From Acidobacteriota bacterium (GTDB taxonomy: Bacteria > Acidobacteriota > Vicinamibacteria > Vicinamibacterales > Fen-181): DNA of 9,384 nucleotides. The notes beneath the pieces are model-generated. The model made no database searches, had not been told where the DNA came from, and saw only the letters and a program-made list of their open reading frames with translations. Of this stretch, positions 1 to 9,136 are shown in pieces (within the stretch, counting starts at the first letter, position 1; every line of letters starts with the position of its first letter). Both the position numbers and the translations under genes were made by a program. The DNA lies in the NCBI GenBank assembly GCA_021779795.1, contig JAJXZZ010000103.1:1-9384 (forward strand), given 5' to 3'.

Positions 1-429
<429 letters not shown>

Positions 430-541
430 CGTGTCGGTTCTGAGAATCCTGTAGTGGTCAGTAGTCAGCCTGTCGCGCGTGATCGACCAGTCACTGGCCG
501 CTCCAACCGTCACCGTCACCGTCCGGTCCCTGTCGCCGTCC
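430..541. other. lolC-lolD spacer with short tandem repeats
   Basis: This 112-bp spacer is the longest gap inside the otherwise overlapping downstream chain. On the plus strand it holds three perfect head-to-tail copies of ACCGTC (506-523), followed by degenerate relatives up to about 540. It also holds two near-identical heptads, GTGGTCA and GTAGTCA (454-467). I see no convincing sigma70 promoter and no terminator hairpin with a T-run. Whether lolD is co-transcribed with lolC cannot be decided from sequence. Confidence 0.6.
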
Positions 542-1767
542 CTACCCGTACCTGAGCGCCTCCGCCGGGTCGAGCTTCGACGCCTGGCGAGACGGGTAGA
601 GCGTCGCCACGAAGCAGATCACCAGCGCCGACACCACGACGAGCGTGAAGTCGAGCGGGAGCACGACGAACGGCACGTAGGACACCTGGTAGACGTCGAT
701 CGGGACGTGGATCAGCTTGTAGCGGTCCATCACGGTGGACACGGCCCAGCCGGCCGCGGCGCCGGCCGTGGTCCCCAGGATCCCGATGATCATCCCCTGC
801 AGCATGAACACCAGCATGATGCTGCGCGAGGAGGCGCCCATCGTCTTCAGGATGGCGATGTCGCGGTGCTTCTCCATCACCAGCAGGATCAGCGACGCGA
901 CGATGTTCAGCGCCGCGACCATGACGATGAGGCCGATCGTGATCGAGATGACCATCTTCTCGAGCCACAGCGCGCCGAACAGCGAGCGGTTCAGCTGCGT
1001 CCAGTCCTCGGTCAGGTACGTGCCCGCCGACTGGTCCATGATCGCGTGCGCCACCTCGGGCGCGCGGTAGATGTCGTCCACGCGCAGCTCGATCAGCTCG
1101 GGCTTGTCGCGGTCGGTCAGCCGCTCGGCCACCGGGAGCGTCACGAAACCGTAGGCCGAGTCGAACTCGAACAGCCCCAGCGAGAACAGGCCCGCCACCT
1201 CGAGGGTGCGCGTCCGCGGCAGCATGCCCATCGGCGACAGCGTGCCGTCCGGCGTCAGCAGCTGCACCTTGTCGCCGACCTTCACGCCGAGCGTCTTGGC
1301 CAGGTCCACGCCGATCAGGATGCCGGGGCGGCTGCCCGCGGGCCGGTCGAGCGACGACACCCGGCCCTGCCGCATCGCCCGCCCGAGGTCGGTGACGGTC
1401 GACTCGAGCGCCGGGTCGATCCCCTTGATGGTGATGAACGCCTGCCCCCGCGGCGTGGTGATGAGCGCCTTGCCGAGGATGGCCGGCGCCGCGCCGACGA
1501 CGTGCTTGAACTGCTTCAGCCGGGCCACCTCGGCGCGGTAGTCCCGGATGCCGTCGCCCTTCCAGACGTAGACGTGGGCCGTCGAGCCGAGGATCCGGTC
1601 GCGCAGCTGGTCCTGCAGCCCGGTCATCAGCGCGAGCGCGATGACCAGCGCCATCACGCCGACGGTGACGCCGACCGTCGAAATCGCCGAGATGACCGAG
1701 ATCAGCGCCTGCTTGCGCCGGGCGAGCAGGTAGCGGAGCGCGACGTGCAGCTCGAACGGGAGGTCCA

Positions 1768-1768
<1 letters not shown>
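542..1768 (-). CDS. lolC: Lipoprotein-releasing ABC transporter permease, LolC/LolE family
   Basis: Inner-membrane permease of the Lol lipoprotein-release system, 408 aa (E. coli LolC/LolE are about 400-414). The N-terminus carries the family pattern ALRYLLARR (10-18). Membrane helix 1 is at about 24-48, followed by a large periplasmic domain (about 50-265). Three C-terminal FtsX-type helices lie at about 272-297, 316-343 and 371-392. The cytoplasmic segment MEKHRDIAILKTMGAS (297-312) after helix 2 is the conserved FtsX/MacB-type coupling region that contacts the ATPase. The protein ends with the usual PSRQASKLDPAEALRYG-like tail. ATG 1768 shares one base with the lysS stop (TGATG), and GGAAGGAG lies just upstream, so it is probably translationally coupled to lysS. 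Only one permease is visible. It may work as a homodimer or pair with a LolE outside the window, so the C versus E designation is uncertain. Confidence 0.92.
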
Positions 1769-3270
<1,502 letters not shown>

Positions 3271-3298
3271 GGGTGGAGACGGCGCGGGGCGCCCCGGG

Positions 3299-3772
3299 TT
3301 ACTGCGGCCGGCCGGCCGCCTCCTGTTGACGGTTGACCGCGTCGAGCACGCCGTTCACGAACCGGCCGGACTCCTCGCCGCCGAAGCGGCGCGCCAGCTC
3401 GATCGCCTCGTCGATCACGACGGCCGGCGGCACGTCGGGGACGTGCCGCAACTGGAAGACGGCCATCCGGAGGATCAGGCGGTCGATGACGGCCATCCGC
3501 TCGGGCCGCCAGTGCTCGGCGCTCCCGGCGATGATCGGGTCGATCTCGGCGAGGTGCGCGGTGGTCCCGAGCACGAGGTCGGCGGCGAAGCGCTCCGACT
3601 CGGGCGTCTCGAGGCGCGCGGCCTGCTCGATCTCGCCGTGCGCGGCGATCGCCTCCTCGGGCGACATCCGCCCGACCTCCCACTGGTAGAGCATCTGGAG
3701 CGCGGCCTCGCGGGCCCGCCGCCGCCCGCGGAACGCGTCGCTGGTCGGGTCGTCGCCGGTGGTCCTGGTCAT
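3299..3772 (-). CDS. nusB: Transcription antitermination factor NusB
   Basis: NusB binds boxA RNA together with NusE (ribosomal protein S10) and supports antitermination of rRNA operons. The 157-aa protein has the usual all-helical pattern. An Arg-rich N-terminus RGRRRAREAALQMLYQWE (15-32) corresponds to the RNA-binding helix. The core WRPERMAVIDRLILRMAVFQL lies at about 88-108 and the C-terminal hallmark RFVNGVLDAV at 137-146. Its ATG overlaps the TGA of the enoyl-CoA hydratase gene by 4 bp (ATGA), and there is no separate ribosome-binding site, so re-initiation coupling is likely. The partnership with lysS fits a housekeeping expression operon. The upstream enoyl-CoA hydratase is functionally unrelated. 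Confidence 0.95.
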   Translation of the reverse strand: MTRTTGDDPTSDAFRGRRRAREAALQMLYQWEVGRMSPEEAIAAHGEIEQAARLETPESERFAADLVLGTTAHLAEIDPIIAGSAEHWRPERMAVIDRLILRMAVFQLRHVPDVPPAVVIDEAIELARRFGGEESGRFVNGVLDAVNRQQEAAGRPQ

Positions 3773-4551
3773 TTGCCGGTGAACAGCGGCGCGCGCTTCT
3801 CGAGGAACGCGCGCGTGCCCTCGCGCATGTCGGCGGTCGCGAAGCAGAGGCCGAAGAGCGCCGCCTCGATGAACTCCGCCTCGGGCAGCGCCACCTCGAG
3901 GCCGCGGTGCACCGCCTCGATGATCGACCGCATGGCGGCCGGCGGCATCGCCGCCAGCGTCGACGCCAGCGCGCGGCTGGCCGTCATCAGCTCGGCGGCC
4001 GGCACGACGCGGTTGACCAGCCCGAACGCCAGCGCCTCCTGGGCGTCGATCATCCGCCCGGTGAGCAGCAGGTCGAGGGCGCGCCCCTTGCCGACGAGCC
4101 GCGGCAGGCGCTGCGTCCCGGCGAAGCCCGGGATCATGCCCAGCTTCACCTCCGGCTGCCCGAAGCGGGCCGTCTCCGACGCGACGCGCAGCGTGCAGGC
4201 CATCGCCAGCTCGCAGCCGCCGCCGAGGGCGAACCCGTTCACCGCCGCGACGATCGGTTTGCCGAGGTGCTCGGCCACCTCGAAGACGTGCTGGCCCGCC
4301 AGCGCGTACGCCTCGGCCTCGGTCGGGGTGAGCTGCTCGAGTTCGTGGATGTCCGCGCCGGCCACGAAGGCCTTCTCGCCGGCGCCGGTGAGCACCAGGC
4401 AGCGCGCCGCCTCGTCGTGCCGCAGTTCCAGCAGCGCCCGGCGAAGCTCGTCGAGCGTCGCGCGGTCGAGGGCGTTCAGCACCTGGCGGCGGTCGATCGT
4501 CAGGATCGCGACCGCGCCGTCACGCTCGATCCGGAGATTGTCAAACGACAT
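3769..4551 (-). CDS. Enoyl-CoA hydratase / crotonase family protein
   Basis: Predicted to hydrate 2-enoyl-CoA esters (beta-oxidation or short-chain crotonyl-CoA hydration). The 260-aa length is standard for a single-domain crotonase. The oxyanion-hole segments are FVAGADI (62-68, Ala64) and FALGGGCELAMAC (107-119, Gly111). Both glutamates of true hydratases are present: Glu114 in GGCEL and Glu134 in FGQPEVKLG, equivalent to rat mitochondrial Glu144 and Glu164. IPGFAGTQRL (140-149) follows, as in crotonases. Both Glu residues argue against an isomerase-only or hydrolase member, but chain-length preference cannot be read from sequence. ATG 4551 is supported by GGAGG at 4563..4559 with 7-nt spacing, and the gene starts inside the last 11 bp of the VanZ gene. 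An acyl-CoA dehydrogenase sits about 3.4 kb upstream on the same strand, so the two could act in one pathway, though they are not adjacent. Confidence 0.93.
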   Translation of the reverse strand: MSFDNLRIERDGAVAILTIDRRQVLNALDRATLDELRRALLELRHDEAARCLVLTGAGEKAFVAGADIHELEQLTPTEAEAYALAGQHVFEVAEHLGKPIVAAVNGFALGGGCELAMACTLRVASETARFGQPEVKLGMIPGFAGTQRLPRLVGKGRALDLLLTGRMIDAQEALAFGLVNRVVPAAELMTASRALASTLAAMPPAAMRSIIEAVHRGLEVALPEAEFIEAALFGLCFATADMREGTRAFLEKRAPLFTGK

Positions 4552-4981
4552 CGCGAAACCTCCACAGTATACCCCACAGCCACCAGGCCCCCGCCCCGGC
4601 GGCGCCGCCCGCGACGTCGGCCGCGAGGTCGAGCAGGTCGAACTGGCGGTGCGGGACGAACAGCTGGTGGCACTCGTCCGAGAGGCCGTAGATCGCCGCG
4701 AACGCCACGACCGCCGCGACCGTCCCCGCCGCCGTCGGCCGGCCCGCGCGCCCCGTCCACGCGCGCGCGAACAGGAACCCGAGGCCCGCGTAGAGCAGCG
4801 TGTGGGCCGTCTTGTCGGACATGCCGCCGGGCAGGGCCGGCACCGAGGAGATCGACGAGAGGGCGAAGATGAGCGCGCAGTACGCGAGGACGGGCCCCCA
4901 CAGCCGGGCCGCGCCCGGGCGGCCGGGCCCCGGCCGCCCCGCGCGGGCGGCCTCGCCGCTCAGAAGGGGAACATCAGCCAT
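4541..4981 (-). CDS. VanZ family membrane protein
   Basis: A 146-aa membrane protein of the VanZ-like family. The family is named after the teicoplanin-resistance accessory protein, but most chromosomal members have no assigned function. Four helices fit about 28-46, 58-75, 84-100 and 119-140. Family motifs are visible: SDKTAH (55-60) before helix 2, and SDECHQLFVP..R..D (101-115), matching the common DE.HQ.FvpgR..D pattern. ATG 4981 overlaps the end of the 55-aa membrane gene by 22 bp and lacks a Shine-Dalgarno, so coupling is likely. Residues 8-26 are a Gly/Pro/Ala/Arg-rich, probably disordered stretch, but no better ATG or GTG start lies downstream before helix 1. The gene overlaps the enoyl-CoA hydratase gene by 11 bp. 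Nothing nearby points to glycopeptide resistance (no VanR/S/H/A/X). Confidence 0.85.
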   Translation of the reverse strand: MADVPLLSGEAARAGRPGPGRPGAARLWGPVLAYCALIFALSSISSVPALPGGMSDKTAHTLLYAGLGFLFARAWTGRAGRPTAAGTVAAVVAFAAIYGLSDECHQLFVPHRQFDLLDLAADVAGGAAGAGAWWLWGILWRFRDVV

Positions 4982-5127
4982 CCGAGCACCAGGGCGCTCA
5001 CGATGAACCCGCCGAACACGGCGGCGCCGAACCGCACCTGCTCGCGCGGCGTGTCCCTCATCAGCACCGCGAACACCACCGCCACGAACAGCGAGAAGAC
5101 GACCATCAGCAGGAAGTGGCTGACCAC
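4960..5127 (-). CDS. Small two-helix membrane protein, 55 aa
   Basis: This small gene starts with GTG and I do not recognise its family. Two hydrophobic segments are visible, about 5-22 (FLLMVVFSLFV...) and 34-52 (GAAVFGGFIV...). They are joined by a charged loop RDTPREQVR (24-32), giving a probable helical hairpin in the inner membrane. The protein ends WLMFPF. Support for a real gene: third codon positions are almost all G or C, the frame fills the gap between two neighbours exactly, and an in-frame TGA (the upstream gene's stop, 5136..5134) forces the start to GTG 5127 or later. GAGGG at 5135..5131 precedes GTG at short spacing, whereas ATG at codon 8 has no such site. It follows the upstream membrane gene by 6 bp and overlaps VanZ by 22 bp. 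Function unknown. Confidence 0.75.
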   Translation of the reverse strand: MVSHFLLMVVFSLFVAVVFAVLMRDTPREQVRFGAAVFGGFIVSALVLGWLMFPF

Positions 5128-5133
5128 GATCCC

Positions 5134-5526
5134 TCACTTGCGCCCGAGCGCCGTGTCGCACGCGTCGAGCACGACCAGCATGTTGAGCAGGCCCGACACG
5201 ATGAGAAAGGCGTTCGCGTACTCGAACGTCACCGCCGCGACCTGCCCGCGGTCGAAGCCGATCGCCCTCGCGAGGAAATACGGCAGGCCCATCGCCACGT
5301 CGGCGACCGCCGCCAGGAAGACGAGCGGCTCGGAGCTGTCGAAGGGGAACAGCCGCCCCTGCATGGCGAGGCCCAGCGCGAACATCCCCGTCAGCGCCGC
5401 CAGGAAGATCAGCCCCTTCGATCGCCGCCCCATCCACAGGTGGCCGCTGCCCGGCACCAGCCAGGCGGCCACGGCGACGAGCGCCAGGGTGCCGCCGTCT
5501 ACGCGCGTCTTCGCGTCGCTTCGCAT
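5134..5526 (-). CDS. Four-helix membrane protein, DUF6677-like / TM2-like
   Basis: A 130-aa predicted inner-membrane protein of unknown function. Four hydrophobic segments lie at about 13-30, 38-56, 67-88 and 101-121. The stretch WLVPGSGHLWMGRRSKGLIF (22-41) has the G.GH...GR...G layout seen in TM2-type small membrane proteins, with Gly/His at the end of helix 1 and a basic turn before helix 2. From memory this resembles the acidobacterial DUF6677 family. I cannot check that here, so the family name is tentative. The C-terminus carries FEYANAFLIVSGLLNMLVVLD and a short polar tail. ATG 5526 lies 28 bp inside the end of the DUF2085 gene with no clear Shine-Dalgarno. High GC at third codon positions and its place in the overlapping chain support it as a real gene. 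Confidence 0.8.
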   Translation of the reverse strand: MRSDAKTRVDGGTLALVAVAAWLVPGSGHLWMGRRSKGLIFLAALTGMFALGLAMQGRLFPFDSSEPLVFLAAVADVAMGLPYFLARAIGFDRGQVAAVTFEYANAFLIVSGLLNMLVVLDACDTALGRK

Positions 5527-6014
5527 CCGTGTAGTCTACCCCGAAAGCCCGCGAACTCGGCCAGCAGCACCCCCGCCGCCAGGCCGAGCGGCACGGCCGC
5601 CGCCGCCCGCGCCAGGCCCGACTCGGTCGACGGCCACAGCCACTCCGCCGCCAGCGTCGCGGCCGTCGGCACCGAGGCGGCCGCCAGCAGCAGGCGCCAG
5701 CGCGACCACGGCACCGCCCGCCCGCGAAGCCCCCGCCACGTCCCGACGATCACGCCGAGCGCGCCCGACAGGTAGAGGCCCGTGCAGCGGGCGCACACCG
5801 GCAGCCGCGCCCCGGCCAGGTGGAACGACCGCTCGGGCCGCTGGTGGCACACGAGCGACCCGACCCAGTACACGGCCGCCGACGCGTACGCCCCGCCCGG
5901 CGCCGGCGACGCCGCCGACCCGAGCATGGGCGCGGCCAGGATCAGCCCGGCCCACGCCACGGCCAGCGCGGACAGCCCCCACGCCAGGCGCCGTATGAAT
6001 CCTGTCGATGGCAC
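5499..6014 (-). CDS. DUF2085 family membrane protein
   Basis: A 171-aa predicted inner-membrane protein of the DUF2085 family, whose function is unknown. The hallmark is the cysteine region CHQRPERSF (56-64) and LPVCARCTGLYLSG (71-84). The CHQ..P.RS and CARCtGlY pairs resemble a metal-binding or redox site near the membrane face, which is inference. Hydrophobic segments fall at about 12-31, 80-95, 108-122 and 132-152. No ATG exists in frame before helix 1. The best start is GTG 6014 (residues 2-9 PSTGFIRR), with no Shine-Dalgarno but a TACAAT six bases upstream. A TTG farther up (about 6124) would put the start inside the inverted-repeat element and is less likely. It is the first gene of the downstream overlapping chain and overlaps the next gene by 28 bp. 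Confidence 0.85.
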   Translation of the reverse strand: MPSTGFIRRLAWGLSALAVAWAGLILAAPMLGSAASPAPGGAYASAAVYWVGSLVCHQRPERSFHLAGARLPVCARCTGLYLSGALGVIVGTWRGLRGRAVPWSRWRLLLAAASVPTAATLAAEWLWPSTESGLARAAAAVPLGLAAGVLLAEFAGFRGRLHGCEATRRRA

Positions 6015-6020
6015 GGGAGC

Positions 6021-6026
6021 ATTGTA
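6021..6026 (-). promoter_or_regulatory. Possible -10 hexamer (TACAAT) before the DUF2085 gene
   Basis: On the minus strand TACAAT (5 of 6 match to TATAAT) ends six bases before GTG 6014. Transcription from it would begin at or next to the start codon, giving a leaderless message and explaining the missing Shine-Dalgarno. No -35 resembling TTGACA sits 16-18 bp upstream, and the extended TGn motif is absent, so this is weak. Confidence 0.25.
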
Positions 6027-6041
6027 TGCCGTGTTCGTGCC

Positions 6042-6138
6042 GAGCAGGGCTGAAGCCCTGCTGCGACCGTTGATCCTGGGCAGCGGTGCCTGGCGCTGAC
6101 CGCACGGCCACGGTCGGAACAAGCCTTCAGCCTGGTTC
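6042..6138. repeat. 97-bp inverted-repeat element (REP/MITE-like), non-coding
   Basis: Two 29-bp arms, 6042-6070 and 6110-6138, are inverted copies matching at 22 of 29 positions by hand alignment, around a 39-bp centre (6071-6109). Each arm contains its own hairpin. The left arm has AGCAGGGC (6043-6050) pairing perfectly with GCCCTGCT (6055-6062) around loop TGAA. The right arm (6117-6138) pairs 7 of 9 around TTCA. The innermost 7 bp of the arms (CGACCGT / ACGGTCG) match exactly. The element fills nearly all the space between the adenosine kinase stop (6140) and the DUF2085 start (6014). No T-run follows either hairpin, so it is not a standard intrinsic terminator. Paired inverted hairpins of this type resemble dispersed REP/BIME or MITE elements. 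No flanking target-site duplication is evident. Confidence 0.7.
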
Positions 6139-6139
6139 T

Positions 6140-7075
6140 TCAGATCGCGATCGGCCCGAAGTGCTGCTCGTAGCGCGCCGCGAACTCGTCGCGGGTGTAG
6201 GTGTGGCTCGACCCGCCCAGGTGCTCCAGCGCGTAGGCCGCGGCCACGCTCCCCATCTGGCCGCACACCTGGTAGTCGGCGCCGAGGGCGATCCCCTTCA
6301 TGAAGCCGCCGCGGAACGCGTCGCCGACGCCGGTCGGGTCCACGACGGCCGACGGGGCCACCGCCGGCACGTCGATCGTCCGCCCGCGCAGCCTGATGGC
6401 GGCCCCCTTCTCGCCCCTCGTCACGACGACGGCCTCGGCGTGCTCGAGCATCGCGTCGGCGTCGAGGCCGGTCTTCTCGCGGATGATCTCGAACTCGTAG
6501 TCGTTGCAGACGACGATGTGCGCGCCGACGACGCCGTCGCGGATGTCGCCGCCGCCCATCCGGGCCACCTGCTGGCTCGGGTCGTAGATGTAGGGGATCC
6601 CGAGGGCCCGGCACTCCCGCGCGTACGCCACCATCGCCGCCGGGTCGTTGGGCGAGATGATCGCCAGGTCGCACGGCCCGGCCGCGGCGAAGTCCAGTTC
6701 CCCCGCGTGGGCCATCGCCCCGGTGTAGAACGAGGCGATCTGGTTGCCGTCCCGGTCGGTGCTGCAGAAGAACGAGGCGGTGAACGTGCCGTCCACCTGC
6801 TTGACGAGCGAGGTGTCGATGCCCGACCCCTCGAGGAAGCGCCGGTACTCGTCGAAGTCCTGCCCGGCCGTCGCCATCAGGCGCGGCCGCTCGCCGAGCA
6901 GCGCCAGCGTGTAGGCGATGTTCGGCGCGCAGCCGCCGCGCCGCTTGTCCATGGAGTCCACCAGGAAGCTGAGGCTCACGCGCTGCAGGTGGCCGGGCAG
7001 CAGGTGCTCGCTGAAGCTCCCCGGGAACGACATCAGGTAGTCGTAGGCGATCGATCCGGTGACGATGATGCGCAT
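6140..7075 (-). CDS. PfkB-family nucleoside kinase, probable adenosine kinase
   Basis: Predicted to phosphorylate adenosine to AMP with ATP. This 311-aa ribokinase-fold (PfkB) protein closely follows, from memory, the Mycobacterium tuberculosis AdoK pattern: TGSIAYDYLMSFPG (6-19), LQRVSLSFLVD (30-40), RRGGCAPNIAY (45-55), IASFYTGAM (113-121), DPSQQVAR (165-172) and the anion-hole/catalytic motif DPTGVGDAF (246-254) with base Asp252. Known ribokinases and fructokinases lack the SFLVD and DPSQQ combination. The start is ATG 7075, one base after the mtnP stop (TGACATG), so it is almost certainly co-translated with mtnP. That neighbour supports a purine-salvage role: adenosine left from S-adenosylhomocysteine turnover would be recovered here while mtnP recovers MTA. 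A guanosine/inosine or sugar substrate cannot be excluded. The inverted-repeat element begins one base past the stop. Confidence 0.85.
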   Translation of the reverse strand: MRIIVTGSIAYDYLMSFPGSFSEHLLPGHLQRVSLSFLVDSMDKRRGGCAPNIAYTLALLGERPRLMATAGQDFDEYRRFLEGSGIDTSLVKQVDGTFTASFFCSTDRDGNQIASFYTGAMAHAGELDFAAAGPCDLAIISPNDPAAMVAYARECRALGIPYIYDPSQQVARMGGGDIRDGVVGAHIVVCNDYEFEIIREKTGLDADAMLEHAEAVVVTRGEKGAAIRLRGRTIDVPAVAPSAVVDPTGVGDAFRGGFMKGIALGADYQVCGQMGSVAAAYALEHLGGSSHTYTRDEFAARYEQHFGPIAI

Positions 7076-7076
7076 G

Positions 7077-7934
<858 letters not shown>

Positions 7935-7948
7935 ATCGCTCCTCGCCT

Positions 7949-7962
7949 CCGCCGCGCGGCGG
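7949..7962. repeat. 14-bp perfect palindrome in the mtnP leader
   Basis: CCGCCGCGCGGCGG reads identically on both strands. On the minus strand its end runs straight into the GGAGGCGAGGAG ribosome-binding region of mtnP. A short GC hairpin here could partly mask the upstream part of that site. It could equally be chance in GC-rich DNA. Confidence 0.4.
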
Positions 7963-7974
7963 CCAAAGATTCGG

Positions 7975-7980
7975 ATTATA
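7975..7980 (-). promoter_or_regulatory. Possible -10 element TATAAT for mtnP
   Basis: On the minus strand a perfect TATAAT overlaps the TAA stop (7978..7976) of the acyl-CoA dehydrogenase gene, about 40 bases upstream of the mtnP start. It stands out in very GC-rich surroundings. The best -35 candidate, TTGGTC, is 19 bp upstream and poor (3 of 6). It could allow mtnP-adenosine kinase expression independent of the upstream gene. Confidence 0.35.
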
Positions 7981-9118
7981 CAAGCAGTTCCCGGGCGATG
8001 ACCAACCGCTGGATCTCGCTCGTGCCCTCCCCGATCGTCGTGAGCTTGACGTCGCGGAAGAACTTCTCGGCCGGGTAGTCCTTCACGAAGCCGTAGCCGC
8101 CGTGGATCTGGACGCCGTTCTCGGCCGCCCGCACCGCCGCCTCGCTGGCGAACAGCTTCGCCATCGCCGACTCGCGCGTGGTGCGCGGGGCGCCGGCGTC
8201 CTGCAGCGCGGCGGCCCGGTAGGTCAGCAGCCGCGCCGCCTCGATCGCGGTGGCGTCGTCGGCGAGCTTCCACTGCACCGCCTGGAACGACGAGATCGGC
8301 CGCCCGAACTGCTGGCGCTGCTTCGCGTAGGCGAGCGCCGCCTCGTGCGCCCCCTGCGCGAGGCCGACCGCCAGCGCGGCGATGCCGATGCGCCCGGCGT
8401 CGAGCACGCGCATGGCGTCGTGGAAGCCCTCGCCCTCGCGCCCGAGCAGCTGGCCGTCGCCGACGCGGCAGTGGTCGAAGACGACCTCGCTCGTGTCGCT
8501 CGCGCGCATCCCGAGCTTGTTCTCCTTGCGCCCGGACGCCATGCCCGGCGTGCCGCGCTCGACGACGAACGCGGAGATGCCGTGGCGCCCGGCGGCGCGG
8601 TCGGTCACGGCCATCGCCACCATCACGTCGCCCACGCGGCCGTGCGTCGTGAACGCCTTCGACCCGTCGATCACCCACCCGCCCGCCTCGCGCGCCGCGC
8701 GCGTCTGGATCGCGCCGGCGTCGCTGCCCGCCTGCGGCTCGGTCAGCCCCCAGGCGCCGACCTGCTCGCCGCGCGCCAGCCCCTCGACGTAGCGCCGCTT
8801 CTGGGCCTCGCTGCCGAACATGAAGAGATGCGCCGTGCAGAGGCCGTTGTGGGCGGCCACCGAGAGCGCGACCGACGGATCGACCCGGGCCAGCTCCTCG
8901 ATGCAGATGCAGTAGTCCACCGCCGACATGCCCGCGCCGCCGTAGTCCTCCGGGATCTGGATCCCCATCAGGCCGAGCGCGCCCAGGCGGGGCATCAGCT
9001 CGGACGGGAAGTGCTGCGCCTCGTCCCAGGCCATGACGTGCGGGCGGATCTCGGCCTCGGCGAACTCGCGCACGGTCCGCCGGAGGATCTCCTGCTGCTC
9101 GCTGATCCGGAAGTCCAT
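7976..9118 (-). CDS. Acyl-CoA dehydrogenase, short-chain/butyryl-CoA type
   Basis: FAD-dependent alpha,beta-dehydrogenation of acyl-CoA, passing electrons to an electron-transfer flavoprotein (not in this window). The 380-aa length is typical. The N-terminal helical domain includes [11 protein letters not shown] (55-65). The first ACAD signature [10 protein letters not shown] (124-133) lies at the flavin/substrate site, and the middle beta domain runs to about 235. [13 protein letters not shown] (270-282) and the C-terminal signature [18 protein letters not shown] (339-356) follow. [10 protein letters not shown] (362-371) contains catalytic base Glu364, at the short/medium-chain position rather than the isovaleryl/long-chain one. 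Sequence alone does not fix chain length or separate butyryl- from branched-chain substrates. ATG 9118 is preceded by GGAG (9130..9127) at 8-nt spacing. It follows an unrecognised gene by 18 bp and precedes mtnP by 41 bp. Confidence 0.95.
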   Translation of the reverse strand: MDFRISEQQEILRRTVREFAEAEIRPHVMAWDEAQHFPSELMPRLGALGLMGIQIPEDYGGAGMSAVDYCICIEELARVDPSVALSVAAHNGLCTAHLFMFGSEAQKRRYVEGLARGEQVGAWGLTEPQAGSDAGAIQTRAAREAGGWVIDGSKAFTTHGRVGDVMVAMAVTDRAAGRHGISAFVVERGTPGMASGRKENKLGMRASDTSEVVFDHCRVGDGQLLGREGEGFHDAMRVLDAGRIGIAALAVGLAQGAHEAALAYAKQRQQFGRPISSFQAVQWKLADDATAIEAARLLTYRAAALQDAGAPRTTRESAMAKLFASEAAVRAAENGVQIHGGYGFVKDYPAEKFFRDVKLTTIGEGTSEIQRLVIARELLV

Positions 9119-9136
9119 CGTCGATGCTCCGCGTGA

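Noticed and set aside
3285..3296. 12-bp perfect palindrome CGGGGCGCCCCG in the nusB-lysS gap
   Set aside because: It has no loop and no T-run, and such palindromes are common by chance at this GC content. I see no reason to call a terminator or operator.
4565..4570. TATACT on the minus strand upstream of the enoyl-CoA hydratase gene
   Set aside because: It lies in the VanZ coding end, with no -35-like hexamer 16-18 bp upstream. The overlap of the genes makes co-transcription the simpler explanation.
4541..4981. VanZ-family gene as a glycopeptide antibiotic resistance determinant
   Set aside because: No van ligase, dehydrogenase, dipeptidase or two-component genes are present. VanZ-like domains are widespread in chromosomes without resistance.
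6043..6062. Hairpin considered as a rho-independent terminator between the two operons
   Set aside because: The stem is strong, but neither strand has a T-run after it. It is better explained as one arm of the inverted-repeat element.
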